This document shows, piece after piece, positions 37,003 to 47,090 of a DNA stretch of 64,000 bases. Location of the stretch: positions 44,711 to 108,710 of the forward strand of contig NZ_AKIW01000073.1 in the NCBI RefSeq assembly GCF_000282635.1. The letters are read 5' to 3'. Origin of the DNA: Variovorax sp. CF313 (lineage in GTDB: Bacteria; Pseudomonadota; Gammaproteobacteria; Burkholderiales; Burkholderiaceae_C). Each line of letters begins with the position of its first letter. Within the stretch, counting starts at the first letter, position 1. The translations under genes and the position numbers were made by a program. The notes below the pieces were generated by a model that saw nothing but the letters and a program-made list of their open reading frames with translations, had not been told where the DNA came from and did not search any database.

Positions 37003-37938
37003 GTGAACCCTCCTTTTATTCACTCCGAAGCAGATGTTAAGTCCACAGCCATTGGAGACGGTACGCGTATATGGCAATTTTCCGTCGTCTTTGAAGGGGC
37101 GAAAATTGGGAGTGATTGCAATATTTGCTCGCACACCTTGGTCGAAAGTGACGTTGTAATTGGTGATCGCGTAACCGTAAAAAGCGGAGTTCAATTATGG
37201 GATGGTTTGCGTGTAGCCAACGACGTATTTATAGGGCCTAACGCATCATTTGCAAATGATCGGTTTCCGCGCAGCCGAAAAAAACCCACTAAATTCCTAG
37301 GATCAACCCTGCACGAAGGTGCGTCAATCGGGGCCGGCGCGGTGATCTTGCCAGGGATAGAAATTGGCCGCAATGCCATGGTGGCCGCTGGAGCAGTTGT
37401 TACTCGCTCGGTCCCTGCAAACGCCATTGTCGTTGGAAATCCAGCCAAAATTGTCGGCTATGTAGATGCCTCGGATCAGCAGGATGGGGCGGCACCGCAG
37501 CCTAGTCGACCGGGTGCATCCGCAACTCGTGTGACCGGTGTTAATTTGCATCGCTTGCTTCGAGTTGCTGATATTCGAGGAAGCCTCACTGTTGGTGAAT
37601 TTGAAAGAACTATTCCTTTTAATGCGAAGCGCTATTTCATGGTCTTCGATGTCCCCAGCATCGAAACTCGTGGCGAGCATGCGCACCGGGAGTGCCATCA
37701 ATTTTTAATCTGCGTACGAGGAAGCTGTTCCGTTGTGGCAGACGACGGATTCAATCGGCAAGAATTTCTGCTTGATCGACAGGATCTGGGTATTCACATA
37801 CCTCCGATGATTTGGGGGATTCAATATAAGTATTCACCAGATGCCGTATTGCTAGTTTTCGCCTCACACTATTACAACGAGGCAGACTACATTCGCGACT
37901 ATTCTGAATTTCAAAAATTAATCGAAATGAAGATATGA
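37003..37938 (+). CDS. WxcM-like fusion: sugar N-acetyltransferase plus dTDP-4-oxo-6-deoxyhexose 3,4-ketoisomerase
   Basis: 311 residues from a GTG. Residues 1-155 are a left-handed beta-helix acetyltransferase (hexapeptides such as [38 protein letters not shown]). Residues from about 178 to the end are a cupin of the FdtA/WxcM type ([40 protein letters not shown]). The pair of activities isomerises dTDP-4-keto-6-deoxyglucose and acetylates the 3-amino sugar later made by the next gene's aminotransferase. Codon use is AT-rich compared with tviB/tviC. The rmlA and rmlB genes needed for the precursor are not in the window. Confidence 0.85.
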   Translation: MNPPFIHSEADVKSTAIGDGTRIWQFSVVFEGAKIGSDCNICSHTLVESDVVIGDRVTVKSGVQLWDGLRVANDVFIGPNASFANDRFPRSRKKPTKFLGSTLHEGASIGAGAVILPGIEIGRNAMVAAGAVVTRSVPANAIVVGNPAKIVGYVDASDQQDGAAPQPSRPGASATRVTGVNLHRLLRVADIRGSLTVGEFERTIPFNAKRYFMVFDVPSIETRGEHAHRECHQFLICVRGSCSVVADDGFNRQEFLLDRQDLGIHIPPMIWGIQYKYSPDAVLLVFASHYYNEADYIRDYSEFQKLIEMKI

Positions 37939-39041
37939 TTCCTTTTTTGGATTTGAAGGCTCCTTATGTTGAGCTTAAGCGAGAATTGGACGAAGCTATT
38001 GCGCGTGTCGTCAATTCCGGATGGTTCATTGATGGGCCAGAGGTCAGCGAATTTGAAAAGGACTACGCCAACTATTGCAATGCGAATCACGCAATAGGCG
38101 TCGCAAACGGCCTGGATGCCTTGATCCTGGCTCTGCGCGCTATGAATGTAGGTCCGGGTGACGAAGTCATCGTGCCTAGCAATACCTACATTGCCACCTG
38201 GCTGGCGGCAAGTCAGTGTGGTGCCACGCCGGTGCCTGTGGAGCCAGATGCACGTACCTACAACATGGACCCGGCGCTGGTAGAGGCGGCCATCACGCCG
38301 CGCACGAAGGTCATTCTGCCGGTGCACCTGTATGGTCAGCCGGCCGACTTAGACCCAATTCTCGCCATCGCCAGCCGTCATGGTCTGCGCGTATTGGAAG
38401 ATGGCGCGCAAGCACACGGTGCACGCTATAAAGGCCGGCGTTTGGGGGCGCATGGTGATGCTGTTGCGTGGAGCTTCTATCCAGGCAAAAACTTGGGTGC
38501 TATGGGTGACGGCGGTGCCGTTACCACCGACGACATGCAACTGGCCGACCGATTGCGGGTGCTGCGCAACTATGGGTCGCGCGTGAAGTATGTGAACGAA
38601 GTGCAGGGATACAACAGCCGGTTGGACCCGCTGCAGGCGGCCATCCTACGGGTCAAGTTAGCTTATTTGGACGAGTGGAACGCACGGCGCAAGTTGGTGG
38701 CGGCGCAATACCTGCAAGGGTTGGTCGATAGCGGTTTGGAACTGCCCTATGTGCCTGATTGGGCGGATCCGGTTTGGCATTTGTTCGTGATCCGACATGC
38801 AAAGCGCAATGCATTGCACAAACGTCTAGCGGACATGGGGGTGGGTACATTGATTCACTACCCAATTCCGCCCCATAGGCAAGAAGCCTACGCCGGGTTG
38901 AGGTGGCATATTGGGGCATTCCCCTTGGCAAATCAGATGGCCGATGAAGTGCTGAGTTTGCCCATGGGACCGCACGTGTCCGCCGATCAAAGACAACAAG
39001 TGATTGTTGCGCTTCGCGCCAGTGTCGTGGCCGATGACTGA
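37935..39041 (+). CDS. PLP-dependent sugar aminotransferase (DegT/DnrJ/EryC1, FdtB-like)
   Basis: 368 residues. [11 protein letters not shown] start, [48 protein letters not shown] and the PLP lysine in [17 protein letters not shown]. Four-base overlap with the WxcM-like gene shows they work together: amination of the 3-keto-6-deoxy sugar to a 3-amino-3,6-dideoxyhexose (Fuc3N or Qui3N type; the sequence does not decide). Confidence 0.9.
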   Translation: MIPFLDLKAPYVELKRELDEAIARVVNSGWFIDGPEVSEFEKDYANYCNANHAIGVANGLDALILALRAMNVGPGDEVIVPSNTYIATWLAASQCGATPVPVEPDARTYNMDPALVEAAITPRTKVILPVHLYGQPADLDPILAIASRHGLRVLEDGAQAHGARYKGRRLGAHGDAVAWSFYPGKNLGAMGDGGAVTTDDMQLADRLRVLRNYGSRVKYVNEVQGYNSRLDPLQAAILRVKLAYLDEWNARRKLVAAQYLQGLVDSGLELPYVPDWADPVWHLFVIRHAKRNALHKRLADMGVGTLIHYPIPPHRQEAYAGLRWHIGAFPLANQMADEVLSLPMGPHVSADQRQQVIVALRASVVADD

Positions 39042-40536
39042 CGCCAAGTCATATCGACAAATCCTGCGTTCATCCGTCATTATCGGCGGTGCATCAATCC
39101 TGAATATTCTTGTCGGCTTGGTTCGCACCAAGGTGGCGGCAGTCTTGTTGGGACCTGCAGGTGTAGGCCTGATAGGTCTTTTTCAGAACTTGATGTCGAT
39201 GGCGTCTACTGTAGCCGGCTTGGGGTTTGGCAACGTAGGTACCCGTCAAATCGCCGAGGCGGCGGGTCGAGATGACAGGCACGCTGTGGCAGCTGCCCGG
39301 CGGGCGTTGTTTTGGGGCACCTTGTTGTTGGCGGTGGCTGGTGCGGCCCTCTTTTGGGCTCTGCGAGATGTTCTCGCCGTAATGGTGGTTGGAGACGCAA
39401 GGTCCGGAGTTCAGATCCAGTGGCTCGCCATAGGAGTTGCTGCGACCGTGGGAGCTAGCTCACAAGGCGCATTGCTCAACGGATTGCGTCGAATTGGAGA
39501 TATCGCCCGCGTAAGCATTTTCTCTGCCTTGCTATCAACGGTTCTGGGAATTTTCTTACTGCTTTGGTTGGGCCAAACTGGCGTTGTGGCTTTTGTGTTG
39601 GTCGCACCTTTGTGCACGCTTTTATTTGGCTACATTTTTGCTCTAAGAATGCCCAAAGTAAGTTTGCCGGCTACACCTTGGCTGCTTATAGCTGCGCAAT
39701 GGCGGATGTTGGCGAAGTTGGGTGCTGCGTTTATGTTGGCTGGCGTAGTAGCCACTTTGGCGCAGTTGTTGGTACGCACATTGGTTCAGAAGCACTTGGG
39801 ACCAAACGGATTGGGCAATTTCCAAGCATCTTGGCAGATTTCCATGACCTATCTAGGATTCGTTCTTTCGGCCATGGGAACGGACTACTACCCCCGCTTG
39901 ACAGCATGCATCGATGACCGTGTTGCCACCAACCGTATGGTGAATGAGCAAACCGAGGTGGCTTTATTGCTGGGAGGTCCGGTTTTGCTCGCGATGATGG
40001 GGTTAGCACCATGGGTTATTGAATTGCTGTACTCCCGTCAGTTTCAAGAAGCACAAGGCGTGCTGCGTTGGCAAGTCATTGGAGATTTGCTCAAAATACT
40101 TAGCTGGCCCTTAGGTTTCATTCTGCTGGCCGCCGGAAATGGTCGAGCATTTCTTATTACTGAAGCCATTGGATTTGGTCTCTTCGTGATTTTGACCTGG
40201 TGCGGGCTGCCTGCGCTCGGTATTCAGGCCACAGGAATGGCATTTGTCGGCATGTACGCCGCTTATCTACCAATGGTGTATTGGCTCGCTCATCGAAAAA
40301 CAGGGTTTCGCTGGTCGCCACGAATTTGGCGACAGTCCGGCGCACTTTTAGGATTATGTGTGCTCGTGAAATTTTTGGCCGAATGGAGCCTGTTCGCCGG
40401 CGGAGTGTTCAGCCTCGTTGCTGCTTTTGGATTGGCAATACATGCCATGGTGCAATTTTCGAGGTGCGGAGCGTCTGAAAATCCTGTCGGACGTCTGTGC
40501 ATGAAAATTTTTCGAAAACTTCCGATATACAAATGA
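39034..40536 (+). CDS. O-antigen/polysaccharide flippase (Wzx-like)
   Basis: 500 residues with about twelve to fourteen membrane segments (e.g. [39 protein letters not shown]). Belongs to the MOP superfamily and would move undecaprenyl-linked repeat units across the inner membrane. The ATG at 39034 overlaps the aminotransferase stop by eight bases. Composition falls toward its end. Confidence 0.88.
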   Translation: MTDAKSYRQILRSSVIIGGASILNILVGLVRTKVAAVLLGPAGVGLIGLFQNLMSMASTVAGLGFGNVGTRQIAEAAGRDDRHAVAAARRALFWGTLLLAVAGAALFWALRDVLAVMVVGDARSGVQIQWLAIGVAATVGASSQGALLNGLRRIGDIARVSIFSALLSTVLGIFLLLWLGQTGVVAFVLVAPLCTLLFGYIFALRMPKVSLPATPWLLIAAQWRMLAKLGAAFMLAGVVATLAQLLVRTLVQKHLGPNGLGNFQASWQISMTYLGFVLSAMGTDYYPRLTACIDDRVATNRMVNEQTEVALLLGGPVLLAMMGLAPWVIELLYSRQFQEAQGVLRWQVIGDLLKILSWPLGFILLAAGNGRAFLITEAIGFGLFVILTWCGLPALGIQATGMAFVGMYAAYLPMVYWLAHRKTGFRWSPRIWRQSGALLGLCVLVKFLAEWSLFAGGVFSLVAAFGLAIHAMVQFSRCGASENPVGRLCMKIFRKLPIYK

Positions 40537-40576
40537 GGGCGTCGAAGTTTTTAGCAGAAATCTGCTTTCTTATCCC

Positions 40577-41674
40577 ATGAAAATACTTGTTCCAATAATC
40601 GGATTCGGTACTGCTGGTGGCTACCGGGTTCTTTCTGAGTTGGCCAACCATTGGTTAAGGGATGGCCATCAAGTCGATTTTCTTGTGGACGAAAGATCTT
40701 CCGATCCCTATTTTCCAACTAGTGCAAAAATCTGCCGCTTTGATAGGCAAGGGCGGTTGCTCAGTCATCAGGCTGGAGAACGAAGGACGGAGTTTTCTTC
40801 AAATGGAAACGCTGCGTCCATCTATTTCGGTATGTGGCGTGCATTAAGGCGGATTGCTTCCGGATATGACGTGATTTTGGCAAATCATTCTCTGACCGCA
40901 TTTCCGGTAGCATTTTCAAAAGCGAGAAAAGCAAGTAAATATTATTACGTTCAAGCCTATGAGCCGGAATACTATGCTCTTGAAAAAGGACGAAAGGCGA
41001 GAGTTCTTGAGTGGCTCTCGATGCTTAGTTATCGATTGAATTTGAAGCAAATCGCCAACGCGCCTATTTACATTGACTATCGCGATATAAGTGCCCAGCA
41101 CTGGATTCCCCCTGGAGTTGATGAATCGATATTTCATCGTCGCAATTTCATCTCGGATTTCACTCTTCGGAAACCATTGGTCATCGGCACCATCGGCAGG
41201 AAAGAGGCATCTAAAGGGACTCGATATGTTCTTGAGGCCTTTGAGAAATTGGCGCTTATTGACCCGGATGTTCAGTTGAAGGTGGCTTTTGGTAATTTAC
41301 CGGAAAATTGGAAGCATGATCGAGCGAAAATTGTTGTGCCAAATGGCGATCACGAATTAGCCGACTATTATCGTTCGGTGGACATACTTATTGCACCGGG
41401 AACGGTCCAGCTCGGTGCGTGTCACTATCCAGTTTTGGAGGCCATGAGTTGCGGAACCCCTGTTATCACTACGGGATACCTTCCAGCCAGCAAGGAAAAC
41501 TCATGGATTGTGCCAGTTGCGGATTCTGATGCCATTGTGTCATCTGTGCTTGAAATTTCTTCATCTTCCCGAATTGATGTTTTGAAGAAGCTTGATTTGG
41601 CGGCCGAAGCGATTTCCTCTTTTCACTGGAAAAACGTCTCTCGACGATTCATTGATTTATTCGAGTGTCGATGA
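40577..41674 (+). CDS. Glycosyltransferase, GT4 family
   Basis: 365 residues with a GT-B fold: N-terminal MKILVPIIGFGTAGGYRVLSEL, C-terminal VIGTIGRKEASKGTRYVLEAF and the donor-binding end PVLEAMSCGTPVITT. Strongly AT-rich for this genome. Stop overlaps the next ATG. Sugar specificity unknown. Confidence 0.85.
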   Translation: MKILVPIIGFGTAGGYRVLSELANHWLRDGHQVDFLVDERSSDPYFPTSAKICRFDRQGRLLSHQAGERRTEFSSNGNAASIYFGMWRALRRIASGYDVILANHSLTAFPVAFSKARKASKYYYVQAYEPEYYALEKGRKARVLEWLSMLSYRLNLKQIANAPIYIDYRDISAQHWIPPGVDESIFHRRNFISDFTLRKPLVIGTIGRKEASKGTRYVLEAFEKLALIDPDVQLKVAFGNLPENWKHDRAKIVVPNGDHELADYYRSVDILIAPGTVQLGACHYPVLEAMSCGTPVITTGYLPASKENSWIVPVADSDAIVSSVLEISSSSRIDVLKKLDLAAEAISSFHWKNVSRRFIDLFECR

Positions 41675-42657
41675 TGCATTTGTCTAAATCAAAAGCATTG
41701 GCGCTATTAATTGGAGGGATTGCTGCATTAGTTGCTATGCTGCAACCTTTTGGATATAGCCCTGATTATATCCAGTACGATTATTTTTTTGACCAACTGC
41801 GATTGGACTATCTTTATCAAATAAAGGAGTCGAGGTTCGAGTTTGGGTTTTTGCATTCCAGTTATTTGCTGACAACAATTTTCCGAGATAATATTTATGT
41901 CTATGGATTTTTTGTTTTTATTGCAGTTGGATTGAAGGCATATTTTGGAGGGAGATTTTCGACAAGAAATTGCGCTTGGATATTCTTGGCGTTTTATTTT
42001 TTTAAGTTCTTCCCGCTCCATGAATTAACCCAACTTCGTGCGGCGATGGCGGCATCTTTTTTAATAGTGGTATTTTATTATCTTTCTGTCGAGCGTTATT
42101 GGGCGGCGCTATTATTTTCTCTGATTGCCGTTTCATTTCACAATTCTGCGGGATTGGTTTTGCCGTTTTATTTGATTCCAAAGTTTGCGTTGACGCGAGG
42201 AAGGATTGTTGCGGTTTCCTTAATTCTTTATCTCGGCTGCTATTTCGCTTCTGACTATTTGGTCGGCTTTATGGCTGATCGCATTTATGTTTTTGAGACT
42301 TATCTGAATGCCGGCCTTGAGTCGAGGCGAAATGCAGCCTTCTCTCCGGTGTTTTATCCAGAATTCTTAATGATTATTTTGTCATTCATCTTTTGGAGCG
42401 ATCTGTCCGAGGTGATGAAGAAAATCTTGGCCATTGAGGTTTTTGGGTTTTCGATATTTTATGGATTCATTGATCTGGGTGTGGTCGCGGTGAGAGGGCA
42501 TGAACTATTTTCCGTGCTCTGGCTTATTTTTGTGGCTCAATTTCCTTTTGCCAAGAAAAATATAAGGATCGGCGTGATGGTGTTTGTTCTTGGATCCATT
42601 CTTATTGCGATATATCTTTACTTCATACTGAATTTCTTTGCAGGTGAAATTCAATGA
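41671..42657 (+). CDS. Polysaccharide polymerase, EpsG/Wzy-like
   Basis: 328 residues, about nine to ten membrane helices, with the EpsG-family features DYIQYDYFFDQ near the start and HELTQLRAAMAASFLIV in the middle. The locus has a flippase and co-polymerase but no other polymerase candidate, which supports a Wzy role. Lowest-GC stretch of the window. An in-frame GTG at 41665 and a second ATG at 41674 are alternative starts. Confidence 0.8.
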   Translation: MMHLSKSKALALLIGGIAALVAMLQPFGYSPDYIQYDYFFDQLRLDYLYQIKESRFEFGFLHSSYLLTTIFRDNIYVYGFFVFIAVGLKAYFGGRFSTRNCAWIFLAFYFFKFFPLHELTQLRAAMAASFLIVVFYYLSVERYWAALLFSLIAVSFHNSAGLVLPFYLIPKFALTRGRIVAVSLILYLGCYFASDYLVGFMADRIYVFETYLNAGLESRRNAAFSPVFYPEFLMIILSFIFWSDLSEVMKKILAIEVFGFSIFYGFIDLGVVAVRGHELFSVLWLIFVAQFPFAKKNIRIGVMVFVLGSILIAIYLYFILNFFAGEIQ

Positions 42658-42895
42658 TATTGGTTTTGATTTCAGAGAGGTCGACGCTTTGGGGAATGGA
42701 TTTGTGTTGAATTGGATGCTGCTGATCGTATCCTAAGTAAAAAATTCGAAGGTTAAGCAGGCTCGTTGCCATTCGACTTTCGCATCTGCAAGTTGTACGA
42801 CTTTCAAGAATTTTGATTTCTTCCTTGTGTGAATTTTATGATTCTTGGCATTGGCCGGATTTGGATCATTGGCCGCATCTCAAAGGGTGCAATTC
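42658..42895 (+). other. AT-rich gap inside the polysaccharide cassette
   Basis: 238 bases between the polymerase and the GT2 gene without a convincing gene. A 17-codon ORF overlaps the polymerase stop (ATGA) and then breaks off. This may be debris of a lost gene, since the other genes in this cassette are nearly contiguous. No promoter was identified. Confidence 0.4.
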
Positions 42896-43831
42896 GTGAT
42901 TGATATTGTTTTGGTGAATTGGAATTCGGGCGCGCAACTACGGGAGGCCGTGGCGAGCATCGCCGGCAATCATGGGGGGGTGGTTGATCGAATCGTTGTT
43001 GTGGATAATGATTCGGTGGACGATTCTATGGTAAATGTCAATCTTGGTGATTGCCAAATCCCTTTGGATTTTATCTTCAATAAGAATAATTTGGGGTTTG
43101 GCGCGGCTTGCAATCAAGGTGCGAAGTTGTGCGAGAGCGAATATATTTTGTTTCTAAATCCCGATGCTCGATTGTTTCGCGATTCGCTGTCCGTCCCGTT
43201 GGACTATATGCGGAAGCATGAGAATGCCAACGTCGGCATCTCTGGAATTCAATTGATTGATTCGCTTGGTCAGGTGTCGCGCACTTGTGCTCGCTTTCCT
43301 ACGGCATTTTTGCTGATTGTTCAAACATTTGGTTTGAATAAGGTGCCTTGGTTGCGATCGTGGAGTCACCATATGGATGAATGGGATCACGCGAATGATC
43401 GAGAGGTCGATCATGTAATAGGTGCATTTTTCTTGGTCCGACGTGAATTGTTTGAATCACTCGCGGGATTCGACGAGCGCTTCTTTGTTTATCTGGAGGA
43501 TTTGGATATTTCTTATCGAGCCAGAAAGGCGGGTTGGCGTAGCGTTTATCTGGCTAGCGCACAGGCATTCCATGCCGGTGGTGGCACATCGGGACAAATC
43601 AAAGCTGGAAGGCTTTTTTACGCGCTGCGCAGTCGTTTGTTCTATGCGTTCAAGCACTTTTCTCCTGTCTCCGCTTGGGTGCTTGCAGGGGCAACTTTGT
43701 TCATCGAACCCGTATCCCGTTCTGTATTTTCTATTTTTCGTGGTGGGTTGAAAGATCTGGGTAACACACTGAGGGGCTATGGAATGCTATGGCGGGCACT
43801 TCCAACCATTTTGAAAAACTCGCGTAAATGA
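42896..43831 (+). CDS. Glycosyltransferase, GT2 family (rhamnosyltransferase-like)
   Basis: 311 residues from the GTG at 42896, which has AAAGGG 8 bases upstream. GT-A features: DIVLVNWNSGAQLREAV, IVVVDNDSVDD, FNKNNLGFGAACNQG, the DXD-type LFLNPDARLF, and the acceptor region GAFFLVRRELFESLAGFDERFFVYLEDLD. It resembles WbbL-type rhamnosyltransferases; the donor is not certain. The frame is open upstream to a TTG at 42845. Confidence 0.85.
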   Translation: MIDIVLVNWNSGAQLREAVASIAGNHGGVVDRIVVVDNDSVDDSMVNVNLGDCQIPLDFIFNKNNLGFGAACNQGAKLCESEYILFLNPDARLFRDSLSVPLDYMRKHENANVGISGIQLIDSLGQVSRTCARFPTAFLLIVQTFGLNKVPWLRSWSHHMDEWDHANDREVDHVIGAFFLVRRELFESLAGFDERFFVYLEDLDISYRARKAGWRSVYLASAQAFHAGGGTSGQIKAGRLFYALRSRLFYAFKHFSPVSAWVLAGATLFIEPVSRSVFSIFRGGLKDLGNTLRGYGMLWRALPTILKNSRK

Positions 43832-44895
43832 AAATCCTTGCACTTACGCGTTATGGGCGTTTGGGAGCCTCCTCTCGCTTGCGCACCATGCAGTTTTTGT
43901 CGAGCCTGAAAAAGGTAGGGATAGACAGCACAATTCAACCGCTCTTTAGCGACGAGATGCTGTTGCGTAAGTATGAGCAAAAGCGCTATGGCCTCGGCTC
44001 GGTCATGAAGGCTTATGCAAGTCGCGTGAGGAAACTGCTGCAGCGGCAGCATTTTGATTTGGTCTGGATTGAAAAAGAGGCGTTGCCTTGGATGCCGGCG
44101 CCGTGGGAAAAGATATTGCTCACCGGCGTGCCGTATGTGCTCGACTACGATGATGCAATCTTTCATAACTACGATCTACATCCTTCGGCATGGGTTCGTC
44201 ATTTATTTGGACGGCGGATTGATCGCTTGATGGCGGGTGCTCGTTTGGTCGTTGCAGGTAATGAATACTTGGCCCAACGTGCGCGAGATGCTGGTGCTCG
44301 ATGGGTAGAGGTGGTGCCCACGGTGATTGATTTAGAGCGGTACGTGCCTCGACCTTCGAATCAAGGACAACTCAGCGTGCCGCGCGTCGTATGGATTGGT
44401 TCACCATCCACGGTCAAATACTTGGCCGCACTTGAAGCGTCGTTGACGACGCTGGCCGCGCGCTCCGCATTCAAGCTGCGTGTGATAGGCGGCAGTCTAG
44501 AAATGGTTGGTGTCGACGTCGAGTGTGTGCCGTGGACTGAGGAGTCAGAGGTCCAGTCGATCGCCGAGTGCGATGTGGGCGTTATGCCCTTGTCCGATTC
44601 GCAATGGGAGCGCGGCAAGTGTGGCTACAAACTCATTCAATACATGGCGTGCGCATTGCCAGTTGTGGCCTCGCCTGTTGGTGTGAATATCCAAATCGTG
44701 CGAGATGGTAGCAACGGGTTTCTAGCAGCGTCAGCGGATGCCTGGGTGAGCAAACTGGAGCAACTCTTGGGTGATGCTGCCTTGCGACGATCCTTGGGCG
44801 ACGCGGGTCGCCAGCGCGTGGAGGCGGAATATTGTGTCCAGCAGGTCGGCCCCCGATTGGCGAGCCTTCTACTGAAGGCTGGAGCGAAAAAATAA
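43828..44895 (+). CDS. Glycosyltransferase, GT4 family
   Basis: 355 residues. MKILALTRYGRLGASSRLRTMQFL start, YVLDYDDAIFHNY in the N-domain, and the C-domain VVWIGSPSTVKYL...VGVMPLSDSQWERGKCGYKLIQYMACALPVVAS. Overlaps the GT2 stop by four bases. GC content begins to rise again here. Confidence 0.87.
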   Translation: MKILALTRYGRLGASSRLRTMQFLSSLKKVGIDSTIQPLFSDEMLLRKYEQKRYGLGSVMKAYASRVRKLLQRQHFDLVWIEKEALPWMPAPWEKILLTGVPYVLDYDDAIFHNYDLHPSAWVRHLFGRRIDRLMAGARLVVAGNEYLAQRARDAGARWVEVVPTVIDLERYVPRPSNQGQLSVPRVVWIGSPSTVKYLAALEASLTTLAARSAFKLRVIGGSLEMVGVDVECVPWTEESEVQSIAECDVGVMPLSDSQWERGKCGYKLIQYMACALPVVASPVGVNIQIVRDGSNGFLAASADAWVSKLEQLLGDAALRRSLGDAGRQRVEAEYCVQQVGPRLASLLLKAGAKK

Positions 44896-44967
44896 TGACT
44901 GAATTGATTGAGTTGGGGAGCGAAAAAGTATTCACCCTTGATTGGCAAAGCACGCGACGGTGATGAA

Positions 44968-46089
44968 ATGAAGCGATTAATGTTTGTCATATCGGAAGAT
45001 TGGTACTTCGTTTCCCATCGTCTTCAGTTGGCATTGCACGCAAAGGCTGCAGGTTATCGCGTTGCGGTCTTGTGTCGTATCTCGAGCCATGCAGAACTGC
45101 TGGAGAAATCGGGGATCGAGGTCTTCCCGTGGTTCCTCGAGCGGCGCTCCAAGAATCCGCTGACCGAATGGCGCGCGCTGAAAGAAGTGCGCGCCGCCAT
45201 CAAGGCGTTTCAGCCTGACGTTCTGCACGCCGTGGCGCTCAAGCCCGTCCTGTACAGCGCAATGGCCGGCAAGGCCAAAAAATCGGGGGGCAGGGTGTTT
45301 GCGCTGGCAGGCCTTGGATATGTGTTCTCTTCGCAGAAGATGCTTGCACGGTGTTTGCGCCCGTTCATCGTCCAGGCGTTTCGCGCTGCATTTCGCAATC
45401 CCACCACCCGTTTGATTCTGCAGAACCCGGACGACGCACAGGTGTTGTCGAACGCGAAGATCATTGCGCCAGAAAAAATCCGGCTGATCCGTGGCGCCGG
45501 GGTGGATGTGAACGCTTTCCTCGCGACACCGGAGTCCGCCCAGCAGATGCTCGTTGTGCTTCCGGGGCGGATGTTGTGGGACAAGGGCGTGGCCGAATTT
45601 GTAGCAGCTGCGAGACTCCTGCAAAAACGCGGTATCCGCGCGCGATTCGCGTTGGTGGGCGGCCGTGACGACCACAACCCATCGTGTGTTCCGCTGCAGA
45701 CCCTGAAAGCCTGGGAGGCGGAGGGCGTGGTGGAGTACTGGGGAAACCGCAATGACATGCCCTCGGTGCTGGCCAATGCGCACGTGGTGTGCCTGCCTTC
45801 TTATCGCGAAGGATTGCCCAAGGCGTTGCTCGAAGCTGCCAGTTGCTCAAGGCCGATCGTCACGTTCGATGTGCCAGGTTGTCGAGAGGTCGTCGTTGAT
45901 GGCAAGAACGGGCTCCTGGTTCCGTTTGGCGATGTCACGGCCTTGGCCAATGCACTCGAGACGCTCATGACTGATCGCGCGATGCGCGAACAAATGGGCG
46001 CACAAGGGCGTCTCATGGTCGAACAAGAGTTCTCGCAGGAGCTTGTTGCTGCCAAAACCATGCAGGTGTGGGAAGAGGTGGTCGCGTGA
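44968..46089 (+). CDS. Glycosyltransferase, GT4 family (WbpH/PglA-like)
   Basis: 373 residues. MKRLMFVISEDWYFVSHRLQLA start; FALAGLGYVFSS; C-domain VVLPGRMLWDKGVAEFVAAA and the nucleotide-binding E-x7-E in SYREGLPKALLEAASC. The start MKRLMFVIS is chosen over an in-frame codon 60 bases upstream. The architecture is that of transferases adding an early HexNAc in O-antigen units. Back to high-GC codon use. Confidence 0.87.
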   Translation: MKRLMFVISEDWYFVSHRLQLALHAKAAGYRVAVLCRISSHAELLEKSGIEVFPWFLERRSKNPLTEWRALKEVRAAIKAFQPDVLHAVALKPVLYSAMAGKAKKSGGRVFALAGLGYVFSSQKMLARCLRPFIVQAFRAAFRNPTTRLILQNPDDAQVLSNAKIIAPEKIRLIRGAGVDVNAFLATPESAQQMLVVLPGRMLWDKGVAEFVAAARLLQKRGIRARFALVGGRDDHNPSCVPLQTLKAWEAEGVVEYWGNRNDMPSVLANAHVVCLPSYREGLPKALLEAASCSRPIVTFDVPGCREVVVDGKNGLLVPFGDVTALANALETLMTDRAMREQMGAQGRLMVEQEFSQELVAAKTMQVWEEVVA

Positions 46090-47090
46090 GGGTTCTTGTC
46101 ACCGGCGCTACCGGCTTCGTGGGCAGCGAGCTTATTCGGCGGTTGATGACCACCGGCTCGTCGGGCGTTTCGAGCGCAGGTGCGATGTCGATGGCTTCAT
46201 TCGAAATCGTGGCCGGGGTCCGGCAGCAGAGTCGGCGTCTGCCGGCTTCGATCGAACAGCGCGCGGTGGGGGATTTGTCCAGCGGCACCGATTGGAGCGA
46301 AGCGCTGCGAGGGACCCGCGCAGTCGTCCATTGCGCCGCCCGTGTACATGTGATGCAGGACACCGCGGAAGACCCGCTGAGCGCATTCCGTTCGGTGAAC
46401 GTGGAAGGCACCTTGAACTTGGCACGGCAGGCTGCCGCGGCGGGTGTCAGGCGTTTTGTCTTTGTCAGCTCAATCAAGGTGAACGGCGAAGCGACGGCGG
46501 TCGGAAGACCTTTCCGCGTGGATGATGCGCCGGCGCCGCAGGATGCGTACGGAATCTCCAAGCACGAGGCCGAAGCAGGTTTGCGCCAGTTGGCTATCGA
46601 CTCCGGAATGGAAGTGGCAATCGTTCGTCCGCCGCTGGTGTATGGGCGCGGCGTCGGGGCGAACTTCCGCGCCATGATGGGCGCGGTTGCGCGTCGCTTG
46701 CCCCTGCCGTTGGGCCGAATCGAGCACAACCGTCGCAGCATGGTGGCACTCGGCAATCTGGTCGATCTGCTGGTGACCTGCATATCTCACCCGGCTGCGG
46801 CAAACCGGATCTTTCTGGTTTCGGATGACGAAGACCTTTCGACTTCCCAGTTGCTGCGACGCCTCGGGCAGGCGATGGGACGACCGGCGCGGCTCTTGCC
46901 CGTGCCGGTTAGCTGGCTGGAGCTCGGTGCCGCCGTGCTAGGCCGTCGCAGTGTTGCGCAACGGCTCTGTGGCTCGCTACAAGTGGATATCTCGGACACA
47001 AAGCAACGGCTGGGATGGGCGCCGCCCCTCAGTGTCGAAGAGGGTTTGAAGAGGGCGGCGGAAGGGTACTTGAATGAAGCGTCTGTTTGA
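46086..47090 (+). CDS. NAD-dependent 4-reductase/epimerase, SDR family (WbpV-like)
   Basis: 334 residues from GTG, overlapping the preceding stop. Rossmann motif VLVTGATGFVGSELI, FVFVSSIKVNGEATA and YGISKHEAE as catalytic S-Y-K. Together with a PglC-like transferase downstream and the WbpM-like dehydratase at 51639 this resembles the wbpV-wbpL-wbpM arrangement of Pseudomonas, where WbpV reduces the 4-keto sugar to UDP-QuiNAc. FucNAc is the alternative product. Confidence 0.82.
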   Translation: MRVLVTGATGFVGSELIRRLMTTGSSGVSSAGAMSMASFEIVAGVRQQSRRLPASIEQRAVGDLSSGTDWSEALRGTRAVVHCAARVHVMQDTAEDPLSAFRSVNVEGTLNLARQAAAAGVRRFVFVSSIKVNGEATAVGRPFRVDDAPAPQDAYGISKHEAEAGLRQLAIDSGMEVAIVRPPLVYGRGVGANFRAMMGAVARRLPLPLGRIEHNRRSMVALGNLVDLLVTCISHPAAANRIFLVSDDEDLSTSQLLRRLGQAMGRPARLLPVPVSWLELGAAVLGRRSVAQRLCGSLQVDISDTKQRLGWAPPLSVEEGLKRAAEGYLNEASV

